NCBI GenBank assembly: GCA_019914995.1
Contig: CM034139.1
Location: forward strand, 1,245,001-1,309,000
Direction of reading: 5' to 3'
Origin: Acanthochlamys bracteata
Lineage: Eukaryota > Streptophyta > Magnoliopsida > Pandanales > Velloziaceae
Length of the DNA stretch: 64,000 bases
Below, in pieces: positions 55,401 through 64,000 of the stretch (positions are counted from its first letter, which is position 1; each line of letters begins with the position of its first letter). Position numbers and translations under genes: made by a program. The notes below the pieces were generated by a model. That model ran no database searches, was not told where the DNA came from, and was given only the letters and a program-made list of their open reading frames with translations.

Positions 55401-57623
55401 AGAAAAATACGACACTCGATGACTTTTAGTAAGAATACATGCTTCACACTGAAACTCAAACTTTTTGAGACTAAAAAATAAAGATGGTAGTAAATGTTTT
55501 AAATAACCAAAAAAAATATGACTGAGACGGTGATGTCAAAGCCAGACTTTTTTTTCTTATTAGTTTCAGATCCACGAGCATTGTAAACTTTGCCTGAACT
55601 AACATTATCCAGATAGTATAAACTCCCTCTCTTAGTACCACGGCTAATTATTTCCTGTGGCTGGATATCCTGAAGCAAGCAAAAATAATGATACATAAAG
55701 CAATGCAGTTTAACTGTTCAGTAAATTATCTATAGATAACAGATTATGTGAGAGAGATAGAACAAGTAGGCAATTCATAGAGACAGAGATAATGATAATG
55801 CCACTCGTACTAGCACCTGTCACTGGAGAACTCTAGCCATTGGCATATGTCACATTATTTCTAACTGGAGTATTTATGGTCTGAAAGTTTTTCGGATCAA
55901 ATGTTATATGATCCGTAGCTCCAAAATCTAAAATCCATCCTGTATTCTGTTGTGAATCTAAAATAGTAAAGACAAAGTTTTGGTTACCTGAATATGGAGA
56001 GGCTGAATTAACCTGAGATACTAAAGATATAACTGGTAAAGGAGCAGCCGAAGATGTAGAAGATGAAGGATCAGCTAATGTGAGGCTTGCAATACCAGTC
56101 GCTACACCAGAGATCTTTTTGTCTTGTTTCTTTTTCTTCTTCAATTCGTCCTACCAATCAGGATAATCAACCAATTCGAAGCATTAATCTTGATTATGCC
56201 CAGCTTTACCGCAATGAGTACACTGTCGTTCTTTGCCTTCAACCTTCAACTTTTGCTTCACTTGGGATCTGGGATTCTTAGCCGCCACAGCAGCAATAAC
56301 TTCAATACTAATATCGTTATAATCCATCATAACTACTCGTCGTTGCTCTTTACGACGAATGTAATTATAAAATGCTTCTAACCTAGGGAACGCATCTATT
56401 CGTAGTAGATCATTAGGGCCTTATCAAATGTATCATAAAGCCCAGCCAAGAAAATATAGACACGTTCTCTCTCAATCTTCTGTTGTCGAGCTAATATATC
56501 ATTGGCACAACACATCTTGATTGGATTGCGAAAATCTAACTTTTGTCATATGCTCTGTAGTTCTGCATAATATGCAGTAATGGGCCTCCCACCTTGCTTT
56601 AATTTAAAAGCCCTGGATGTTAATTCATAAATCTGAGATATGTTAGAATTAACATAATAAGTTTTGGACATAACAGTCCAAACATCTCTAGCAGTAGGAG
56701 TCGGATAAAGAGCTCCATCACAGCTGGTTTCATATAGTTAATCAACCACCTTTTGACAATAGCATTGTCAGTTCTCCACCGGCCTAAGTAGGATCAGTTT
56801 CTTGAGGTCGTGCTTTTTCTCCAGTCAAATAACCCATCTTATTTTTTCCAGCAATATCTATCTCAACAATTTGAGACCAAAGAGAATAGTTGAAACCATT
56901 TAACTTAACAGTAATAATAGAAGATGAGTCATCTTGTACGTTGATAATAGGAGTAGTTATTGGGGCCACTGGAGAGAGGGCACTTGAACCTTCCATAATC
57001 TTATTTTTAGTCGGGCCGGGTAGGATGCGCCGGCCCGATCAAATAAATCGGGCTAGGCCAGATTAGCTGGTCCGGTTCGATGTGTATGGCCTGGTCCTGT
57101 TCGGTTGAACCGATCTAGTAGCGATGACGAGGAAGAGGCCGGCGAAGCTTGAATCGAGTGATTAGGCAGTGACAAGTCCGGGTGGGTTGAAGATGACGGC
57201 GAAGCAGCGGCAAATCAGCGGCGGAACACCGAGAGCGGCTGCGAACGATGAAGCAACGGCGCAGCGCCTGTGGCTGCAACGGCAAAAAATCCTAAAACGG
57301 CGGCACCGAAGCAAGAATTATTTTTTTTTTTGGTAATCCAACCAAATCACGAATTTATTCTTGTCGGAATTTCTAACCGTTGTAATCGTATCTCCACGAT
57401 TCAACGGATAGTCTTGTCAGAATCTGGCCGTCACAGTCGTTATCTCAACGACGGCAGCGAGCAGATCTAAGGTTTGCTCTGATACAAAAATGAAAAACTC
57501 TTTCAATCTCATTCTTATCATTCAATACGTGTACATATATATATACTCCTAAATAAATAAAAATATATAAAATATAATTTAAAAAAAATATTTAAAATAA
57601 TATATTATTGATTCACGCTAATA
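52487..57623 (-). mobile_element. Near full-length but broken Ty1/copia retrotransposon
   Basis: Minus-strand order from right to left is as follows. The LTR (about 57491-57623) is followed by a primer site TATCAGAGC (about 57478-57486) and a GC-rich leader (57000-57470). Gag begins at 56996 (MEGSSALSPVAPITTPI). A zinc knuckle lies near 56240-56190, protease near 55905, and integrase about 55700-54500 with the conserved GYxPxxKSYRCY-type segment. Reverse transcriptase includes QSDVKNAFFHCELEEKVYME (53850-53790), and RNase H ends near 52930. A purine tract (CTTGAGGGGGAG) lies beside the left LTR (52487-52634). Integrase before reverse transcriptase defines copia. The element is broken, with several breaks. 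The LTRs differ by an indel and many transition-type changes, suggesting an old insertion. Confidence 0.9.
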
Positions 57624-57704
57624 AAAAGCTCTCTATCAAATAGTCAGCAGTTTCTCAGGTGGCTCATTTCTTAGCTAGTTTGTAGTGATTTTGTGTTTAA
57701 CTTC
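57624..57704 (+). repeat. 81-bp direct repeat flanking the copia element, right copy
   Basis: Partner of 52408-52488. It begins directly beside the element's right LTR and is followed by unrelated sequence (CAGCAATGCCTACC). Confidence 0.85.
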
Positions 57705-58170
57705 CAGCAATGCCTACCGGGTAATGTAGCTTCTGATTTTTAATTGGCTTTCTATTTAATAGTCGCAACACATCAGTTGTCTGGTTTTCCTGCTGATTTC
57801 TCTTTGTTATACAATCAGCAGATTTTCAACCGACTTGTTAGCAGCTGGTGTTGTTTCTCTTCTGAATTGGTAGCAGCATGTCAGAAGAATGGTTGTCCCA
57901 GCTAACTTTCCTATTTTATTCGTCAGAAGAAAATTAGCAAGCTGATTACAGAGCTGACTTGCGAAAACAAATAAATGGAACTCATTACTATAAAATATAC
58001 AGAAAGCATACTTATTTCGTCTTTGTTATTATTAAAAACTCTTGGGGTTTCAACAGGTTGAGGAGTAATTTTAACCACATATTACGATGGAAAGTGGGTG
58101 AGTTAACGCATCCCTTAAAAAGTGAATTTTGGTGAAAGTGGGTGATAATAATGCATCCCTCAAAAAGTGA
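57705..58170. other. Unassigned spacer, LTR-like text
   Basis: Repeated CAGCTG/CAGCAG words in 57740-57960 resemble the solo LTR candidate at 50135-52145, so the copia element may have inserted into a relative of it. No coding region is seen. From 58080 a repeated word AATGCATCCCTTAAAAAGTGAA leads into the tandem duplication. Confidence 0.35.
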
Positions 58171-58484
58171 AGAATTAATGCATCCCTTAAAATGTGAATT
58201 TTGGTCATCTCCCTGTCTATTTTCTAAATCTGAATTTTCTAAATCCTATTAAGAAAGTTTTTCTTCACAATTAAAAAAAATAAAAGGGAAAAATTAACTT
58301 TTCTAGAACACAAATAATTTATCAAACAGAATTAATGCATCCCTTAAAAAGTGAATTTTGGTCATCTCCCTATCTATTTTCTAGATCTGAATTTTCTAAA
58401 TCCTATTAAGAAAGTTTTTCTTCACAGTTAAAAAAAACAAGAGGGAAAAATTAACTTTTCTAGAACACAAATAATTTATCAAAC
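58171..58484. repeat. Two tandem units of 157 bp
   Basis: AGAATTAATGCATCCCTTAA starts at 58171 and 58328. Each unit runs through TTTTGGTCATCTCCCT, AAATCCTATTAAGAAAGTTT and AACTTTTCTAGAACACAAAT to TTATCAAACA. The copies differ at only a handful of positions, so the duplication is recent. Extra partial copies of the ATGCATCCCT.AAAA(A)GTGAA word lie just upstream at about 58105 and 58149. Confidence 0.85.
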
Positions 58485-58994
58485 AAGAGTGCTATGGACT
58501 AAGGTATATTTTTTTACTTTTAAGTTTTTGTGAATATTGAGTTTCTAAATATAAAAACTATGATCTATTTAAATTAAGTGTTGCATAGAACTAAGAAATT
58601 CTAATACATTACTTATCAGTAGTTTTAAAAATGATATTTACAAAAATTCCGACTCATTTTCAGTTACCAATTAGTTTCCAAAGAATCCTAAAGGTAACTG
58701 AAAGGGCATGTTGTAAGAGAGATTCTTTGGAATGTTATGAAGTTTCTTAACATTCAACGTTCTTAAGAAAGTTTCTGAAACTATTGAATGAGTTTCGTAA
58801 GAATGTTATTCATACAGACGAAATCCTGAACGAGTAGAGTTTTCGAGTTCTACAAACTAATAGAAACTGATGTATACCAGCAAACAATAAACTGTATCCT
58901 CAACAGTTCAGATTGGTACCTATAATTGTTGTACCTATTGTAGTAAGAAAAAGCAAGGAGGGGGTGCCAACACTAGAAGCAGCAAATTTGTGGC
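58485..58994. other. 3' flank of the MATE gene
   Basis: Downstream sequence on the gene's minus strand, probably containing its 3' UTR. No coding region or clear repeat is seen. A GAAACT/AGTTTC-rich patch lies near 58735-58800. Confidence 0.4.
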
Positions 58995-61900
58995 TCACTT
59001 CAAGTTATCAGGTGCCGCCAAACGGCCCATTACACGGTCTCTAGCCTTGTCCGCCTGCATAAAGATTTCAATATCAGGGTACGACTCGTTAAAAAAAAAA
59101 GAAAAAGAAAAACACCAAAAACTTCAAAAATTGAGAAGCATGGATCTGTCAATTGAAAGGGAAATTGTTCTACAGACCTGTTTCTGCCAGTTCGTGAAGC
59201 CGGTTACAGTTGCAAGAAGGATACTTTGCACAATAGCGCCAGCCACCATACCAAGCCAAAGACCCCTTCCACCCATATGTGCTACAAAACCCAGTACAAT
59301 AGCCGTAGGTATTCCGCACAGGTAAAAGGCACCAAGGTTGACAAAGGCCCCGATATGCTGCCATCCGCATCCTCTAGCAACACCTGTTAACGTAAAAGAT
59401 TGGATTAATCCAATGGAAGCCTGAGCAATGACAGTGCTAACGAATCAAGTGACCAAGCGTAACGAGTACATAACAAAATGGAAGTCTTATACCTGAGAGG
59501 ACACCTTGTATGTTATCCAGGATTACTATAATGCAAAATAGAGGAACCATTTGTTTAACGTAATCGACAACTTCCTTCTCGTTGCTATAAGCATAGCCCA
59601 ATAAGGACCTTAGCCCAAGTAGAGTCCCACTGAGAATAATAGATTCGGTTCCGGAGATGAGCAATACAATAAGCATAGCAAACCGAGCGCCTTTGGGATT
59701 TCCCGCACCTAATTCATTCGCCACGCGAGTGCTTCAACAAAAGCGTTATACGTCTATTTTAGCTAGAATTCTTTGAATTCATAAATAAATGACATTGGAA
59801 ATTTTGTTGTTTGAATTTACCCTGCAGCAGCGCCAAGCCCATAAGGTAAGCAATACAACGTCGTGGCTGTGGTGAGGCTGTTCAAAGAAAATGGAGAAGC
59901 ACAAGTACAATGTTCAGTTCTGTAAAAGAAATTGACTGTAATTATGTCACGCATTCCTCACCATATAGAAAGAACTGAAGTTTCAAGCTTCGGATTGGGT
60001 AAGAAACCAGACATCAAAACGAGCAACTCGAACGACCACCATTCTAGACTGCGACAGAAGCGAGCAAAAATTTTATTTTCTGATAGTTTTATGGACATAG
60101 TTAGCTATTATCATCAAGATAAATGACATCTTAACGTTATATATACTTACCAAACCATCAAAGCAGATGGAATTGCTAGCTTCAGGAATTCCGCAATCCG
60201 TTTGAACGCCTCTATGGAAAGAGGGGCACGAGTTGCTTTACAGGAGGGCGAGTACTTAATGTACAACCCGAGCATGAAGGCATTCAACCAATACGAAATG
60301 CCAAGAGATAGAGCAGCTCCAGCGTTGCGCAGCCTAGTCTTGAACACAAGAACCCAGCATAGTAAAATGTGAAAGCATAGAACTGTAACAGCACTCCCAA
60401 GCATAGGAAGGGTCAGGCTTTGACACAAGAGAAACCTCGTGAGAGATTGAGATACTGCATAAGCGAACAAAGCAGGAATAAGCCACATTGCGTATTTTCC
60501 GGCTTCGTGCGAAATTTGAGGGTCTTGACCAACAAAACGGAGGATCTTCTCCATTGATATCCATATGATGCAAATCGGGATGCAGAACAACAGAAGGGAA
60601 AATATCGCTCTGTACATGTGGAGTCCTACTTTCTGGTATTGTTTTGCTCCAAAGGCTTGCCCGCATAACGTATCGAGTCCACTAGCCAGTCCTAGCTATT
60701 TAACGTGGTAGAAAACGATAAGTTTGCATAAATTTTTTTAAGAGTAGAATATTATCATGATCCATTGAAAAGCTGTACCATGAAGAATAATTACAAGTTC
60801 AAAAAAGAACGTTAGCCGAAACTTCATTCGGAACAGTCAATATAATTTGATTCAAGCAGCAGTTCACTCCTACACTTTTACTAAAATCATGGAAGGAAAT
60901 TTCTAAAATCTAATCAAACTTTAGAATATCTTGATTTAATTTCAAGAATGACGTATTTTATAGACAATGTTTAAGTATTGTTTAGATAACACAAACCAAT
61001 CATATTTTTAGTTTTGAATCAGAACACTTTAAAATTGAATCAGAGGTACCTTAGAATTGAATCAGGTTGAACCATGACATGTTACGGAGCGGTGCATCTT
61101 AGCCAAATCCTAATTAACATCTATTGCACATTAAAAGAGAAGATACAAAGTTTTTCTAATTAGGTGCTACTTCATAATAATTGATCTATATGTATATAAT
61201 TTAGGATCTTAAAGGCGATATATTGTACTAAGTTAATTAGTCTCCGACATTAATACTTCTGTTTTAATAAGATACCATATCATATATAAAAGATTTAACT
61301 GGAATTATATACACAGGTTGTTTTCGATGTGGCCTAGAAAGCGTTTAGAAGTGTTTTGGAAATATAACTTTTCTAAAATAAAAAATAATTTTATCTTATT
61401 TTCAAAAATAAATATTAATATTATCTTACAACATAAAATTTTTTGATATTTTTTCAAATTTAAATAAATTTTATAAAATATTATAAAAAATTTATTAAAA
61501 ATATAAAATAATATAAAATTATTGAAATGGAATAAAACGCACTTTCAAACCGCACTCTAAACTTTTCTTAATTCAATTCTGTTGGGTTAAAGAGTGAGTA
61601 AATTAGTCTCATATTGAATAAAAATAAGATGAAAAAGGAGTTAATATATTAGAGAGTTTCATAATCTATTGGGTTAAGCTTTTTGGTTAAATTAGACTTT
61701 TTAGTGTATGGACTGTACCCTTCAGATGTTTTGTCTTGGTTAATTCTTCCGGTATTGTATCTCTCCAATAGTGGTATCAGAGCCATATTTGGCAGAAAAC
61801 TCGACGCACGTAGTAGTTCTTGCTGACAGTAATAAGCAAAGTTAAGAGCAACGTGACTCACATAGGACTTCCACAATGTGTGAGTAAAAATTCAGAGCAA

Positions 61901-64000
61901 GTTGGGCTCTCATAGAATCAAATTGGTCTGAATTTTATGAGAGCCTAACTTGCTCTGAATTCTTACTCACCGTTACCGCACACCAGAGCAAGTTGGGCTC
62001 TCATAGAATCAAATTGGTCTAAATTTTATGAGAGCCTAACTTGCTCTGAATTCTTACTCACCGTTACCGCACACTAGAGCAAGTTGGGCTCTCATAAGTT
62101 AAGGAGCAGGTAACGGTTTTCGAGACCAAATCACTAGAATTCTGAGCGATCGACGTATTTGATGTATGATAAAATGCTTAGATGAGAAGAAATTATAGAT
62201 GACTCATTCTTGAGAGAGAGATTACTAAATTAAGAATAAATAGATTAGTCCTATATTAAATAAAAATAAGATAAAAAGAGGGTTAATATATTAGAGAGTT
62301 ATATAATCTATTGGATTAAGCTTTTGGATTGAATTGAATTTTCTAGTGTATTGATCGGACACTTTGGATATCTTATTTCAGTTATCTGCTATGTTGTTGT
62401 ATTTTTCAAATTTAGTGGAGCATGATTCAAAACAAAAAAATAAAAATTCCACGAAAGCGTAGTTTAAATTAGCTAGTTGAATGATTCAAGACAAGAGGTA
62501 ATCAATCAACTTCTTCAAAACGACACGAAAAATGTCATCTTAGGTACGTGTTGCCGAATTCTTCCCAAAAAAAATCAATCAATCAAATTCATGGAACGTA
62601 TCAATGAGTGACGCATGTATACAGCTAGAAGCCTAGAACCTTAAACGACTACAAGCCAAGACGAAAACGGACGCCAGCCGTCATTCAGAAAGACGTCATA
62701 CTATAAGAGACTGTTTGAGATTATTTTAAATAAATTATTTTAAAAATAATGTTTGGTAAAATGTTTTAAACATTAAAAATATTTTTTTTAATTTAAAAAA
62801 TATTATAAAAATTTATAATATATGTTATCGAAAAGCTAACTTTTAAAAATAGATTAACTATTTTTAAAAATTAAAAATTAAAAAAAAAAGATTTAAATGA
62901 AGAGTCAAATGACTCTTAAAATATCATTGTACTAGTTTAAATAAAAAAACAACACGTTACATGCATTGTTCCATTAGAATAATAAATGAAAGTTTATTAA
63001 TGTTTGTCCCCACATATACTTTGTCAAAAGGTCCTTACAACAACAAAAAATGCTTAGTTGGCTATGAGAAAGAGTTGTCATCATTTGGTTTGGTTTACAA
63101 CCACATGAGAAACATTATTCAGAAAGCTTATACATCTTTAACCTTGCAAATGTTCTGTGTTAGAATTTAACTAGCAAGTAGAACTGATTGAGGACTCTGA
63201 AAAACTTTGCTTTTATCAAACCAATTGTTTAGTCTAATTCAAAACATAACAGAAAAAAAGGTAAACTTCTGATACACATGATTTAGACTGTTAGTTAAAA
63301 AAGAAAACAAAAAAAGTTATCAGAACTTTTAACGTTAGAAATTAGAGAGGATTAGCATCATGTACACCATGGAATTTTCTAATTACTTCGAGCCCGTATT
63401 TGGAATCAACCAAGAACAACGAAGAAAACCGGTAGAGTACCCGATGTGCACAAATTAATATTCACACTTGGGATAGATAAATCATTGCTTAGAAATTTGA
63501 AAGAAACTGCATAATAGTTCAAAAAAAAAAAAAAAAAAAAAAAAGAAAATCTAGATGTGTTTTAATGAAACGAGCATTTCATCAAAAACCATCAATTATT
63601 TTTTTTCAGTAGGGAAAAGTTGATTCTGTAGATTCCAAAGCCCTAAATTTCTTTCCAAAAAACAAAAATATTGGAGAGTAAGAAAATGTGTAGAGAGAAA
63701 AGAAACGGAGTATATATATATATATATAGAAAGAAATATGCTTACCAGAAGGCTGAATCCGGTGACGGCTGTGAGAGAAGTAGCCATAGCAGCACCGGAG
63801 AGTTGGAGCTCTCCGACGTGTCCAACCATCATCAAGGAGATAACCTGAAGGCCGTAACTTGAAACTGTTACTGCAATCATCGGCCCTGCTATCTTTCCCA
63901 TGACCTTCAGCTCCAAACCAATTCTCTCCCATCTCGACGGCTCCTTTACCGTTGTTGTTCCTGTTGCTGCTCCGTCTGTTGGAACATGTAGTAGGCCTTC
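58995..64000 (-). CDS. MATE/DTX multidrug and toxic compound extrusion transporter (5' end beyond window)
   Basis: MATE transporters export organic cations, flavonoids, alkaloids or organic acids using a proton gradient at the plasma or vacuolar membrane. On the minus strand exons are 64000-63746, 60695-60151, 60048-59962, 59877-59821, 59731-59493, 59383-59178 and 59054-58995, with GT..AG ends and consistent phase. They encode 482 residues starting [14 protein letters not shown]; the initiator codon must lie just past the right edge. Family landmarks are [93 protein letters not shown] and [20 protein letters not shown]. Twelve membrane spans are expected. It looks like the DTX clade that includes Arabidopsis DTX1-like proteins; the substrate cannot be told. 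Intron 1 is 3.05 kb and holds a TRIM-like element. The frame is intact. Confidence 0.95.
61320..61560. mobile_element. AT-rich MITE-like element, family copy 6, in MATE intron 1
   Basis: The stretch runs from GTTTTCGATGTGGCC to GCACTTTCAAACCGCACTC and is largely A+T, with TTTTATAAAATATTATAAAA inside. Ends TTTAGAAGTGTTTTGG and CAAACCGCACTCTAAA are roughly inverted. It resembles the copies at 8875 and 37755 in layout (GC-richer tips around an AT-rich core). Confidence 0.4.
61580..62405 (+). mobile_element. TRIM-like miniature LTR retroelement in MATE intron 1
   Basis: The left LTR (61580-61769, TGTTGGGTTAAAGAGTGAG) and the right LTR-like copy (about 62221-62405) share motifs in order: ATTAGTC.TATATT, AAATAAGAT.AAAA, GGTTAATATATTAGAGAGTT or its variant, TAATCTATTGG and TTTTCTAGTGTAT. 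TGGTATCAGAGCC, the initiator-tRNA-Met primer site, begins at 61772, and a purine tract GAGAGAGAG (62212-62220) precedes the right LTR. The interior is about 450 bp with no coding region. These are the marks of a terminal-repeat retrotransposon in miniature, which depends on another element for movement. The LTRs are diverged, so it is fairly old. It lies antisense to the host gene. Confidence 0.7.
61893..62097 (+). repeat. 91-bp tandem repeats, each a hairpin, inside the TRIM-like element
   Basis: AGAGCAAGTTGGGCTCTCAT starts near 61894, 61985 and 62076 (period 91; the third copy is partial). Within a unit it is followed about 20 bp later by its inverted copy ATGAGAGCCTAACTTGCTCT, so each full unit can fold into a stem of about 20 bp with a short AT-rich loop. 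The two full units are nearly identical. Confidence 0.85.
62705..62900. repeat. AT-rich MITE-like remnant, family copy 7, in MATE intron 1
   Basis: From GAGACTGTTTGAGATTATTT, the sequence is almost pure A+T through AATTAAAAAAAAAAGATTTA. It has inverted TTTTAAAAATAATGTTTGG and CTATTTTTAAAAATTAA-like words. It is similar in composition to the other AT-rich elements; the ends are not resolved. Confidence 0.3.
63521..63544. repeat. Poly-A run of 24 nt in MATE intron 1
   Basis: An uninterrupted A run on the plus strand. No LINE or SINE body could be recognised to its left, so it is noted only as a homopolymer. Confidence 0.8.

Overview
This window is nuclear DNA from a flowering plant, probably a non-grass (eudicot-like) species with a fairly AT-rich genome. 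The evidence is intron-bearing genes with GT..AG junctions and T-rich introns, nuclear genes for plastid proteins with N-terminal targeting sequences, a P-class pentatricopeptide repeat gene, and dense plant-type transposons. I cannot name the species.

Five host genes can be built with confidence. (1) 12061-13569 (+) is an intronless mitochondrial-type PPR protein resembling Arabidopsis At5g61370. (2) 20919-26732 (+) is an eight-exon CRS2-like chloroplast peptidyl-tRNA hydrolase of 258 aa. (3) 27862-28944 (+) is PsbO, the 33-kDa manganese-stabilising protein of photosystem II, two exons and 332 aa. (4) 38501-46744 (+) is chloroplast TatC, four exons and about 349 aa, with a first intron of about 6.5 kb full of repeats. 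(5) 58995-64000 (-) is a MATE/DTX efflux transporter of seven exons; 482 residues lie in the window and its first codon or codons lie beyond the right edge. Exon junctions were called by hand from splice signals, reading phase and family similarity. Two host gene fragments are also present: a uL2/RPL8 ribosomal protein pseudogene (19255-19525) and a PLS-type PPR scrap (17316-17465, minus).

The rest is mostly mobile DNA. The first 8 kb is a nested stack: a degraded Ty1/copia element (1-1234) lies in CACTA (En/Spm) DNA carrying TNP2 and TNPA-like genes (1235-7079), which ends against a Ty3/gypsy gag-protease fossil (7085-7790). A Pack-MULE-like element (9861-11442), bounded by matching 8-bp direct repeats, holds a small two-fold-repeated membrane ORF. 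The TatC intron holds an internally reduced copia element whose 3' LTR has a GC-richer, organelle-like insert. Other elements include a MULE-like MITE with a 9-10 bp target duplication (34978-35510), another with a 12-bp duplication (47589-48169), a 589-bp foldback (48267-48855), a 2-kb solo LTR candidate (50135-52145), a minus-strand copia element flanked by an 81-bp rather than 5-bp direct repeat (52487-57623), and a TRIM-like miniature LTR element with hairpin tandem repeats inside MATE intron 1 (61580-62405). An AT-rich MITE-like family recurs at six or seven places.

Functionally, peptidyl-tRNA hydrolase, PsbO and TatC all serve the plastid, but they have separate promoters and long spacers, so nothing suggests a linked operon. 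I found no tRNA or rRNA gene, CRISPR array or other system I would call a new pathway. The more novel material is in transposon structure: the Pack-MULE-like element, the long flanking duplication, the foldback and the insert inside an LTR.
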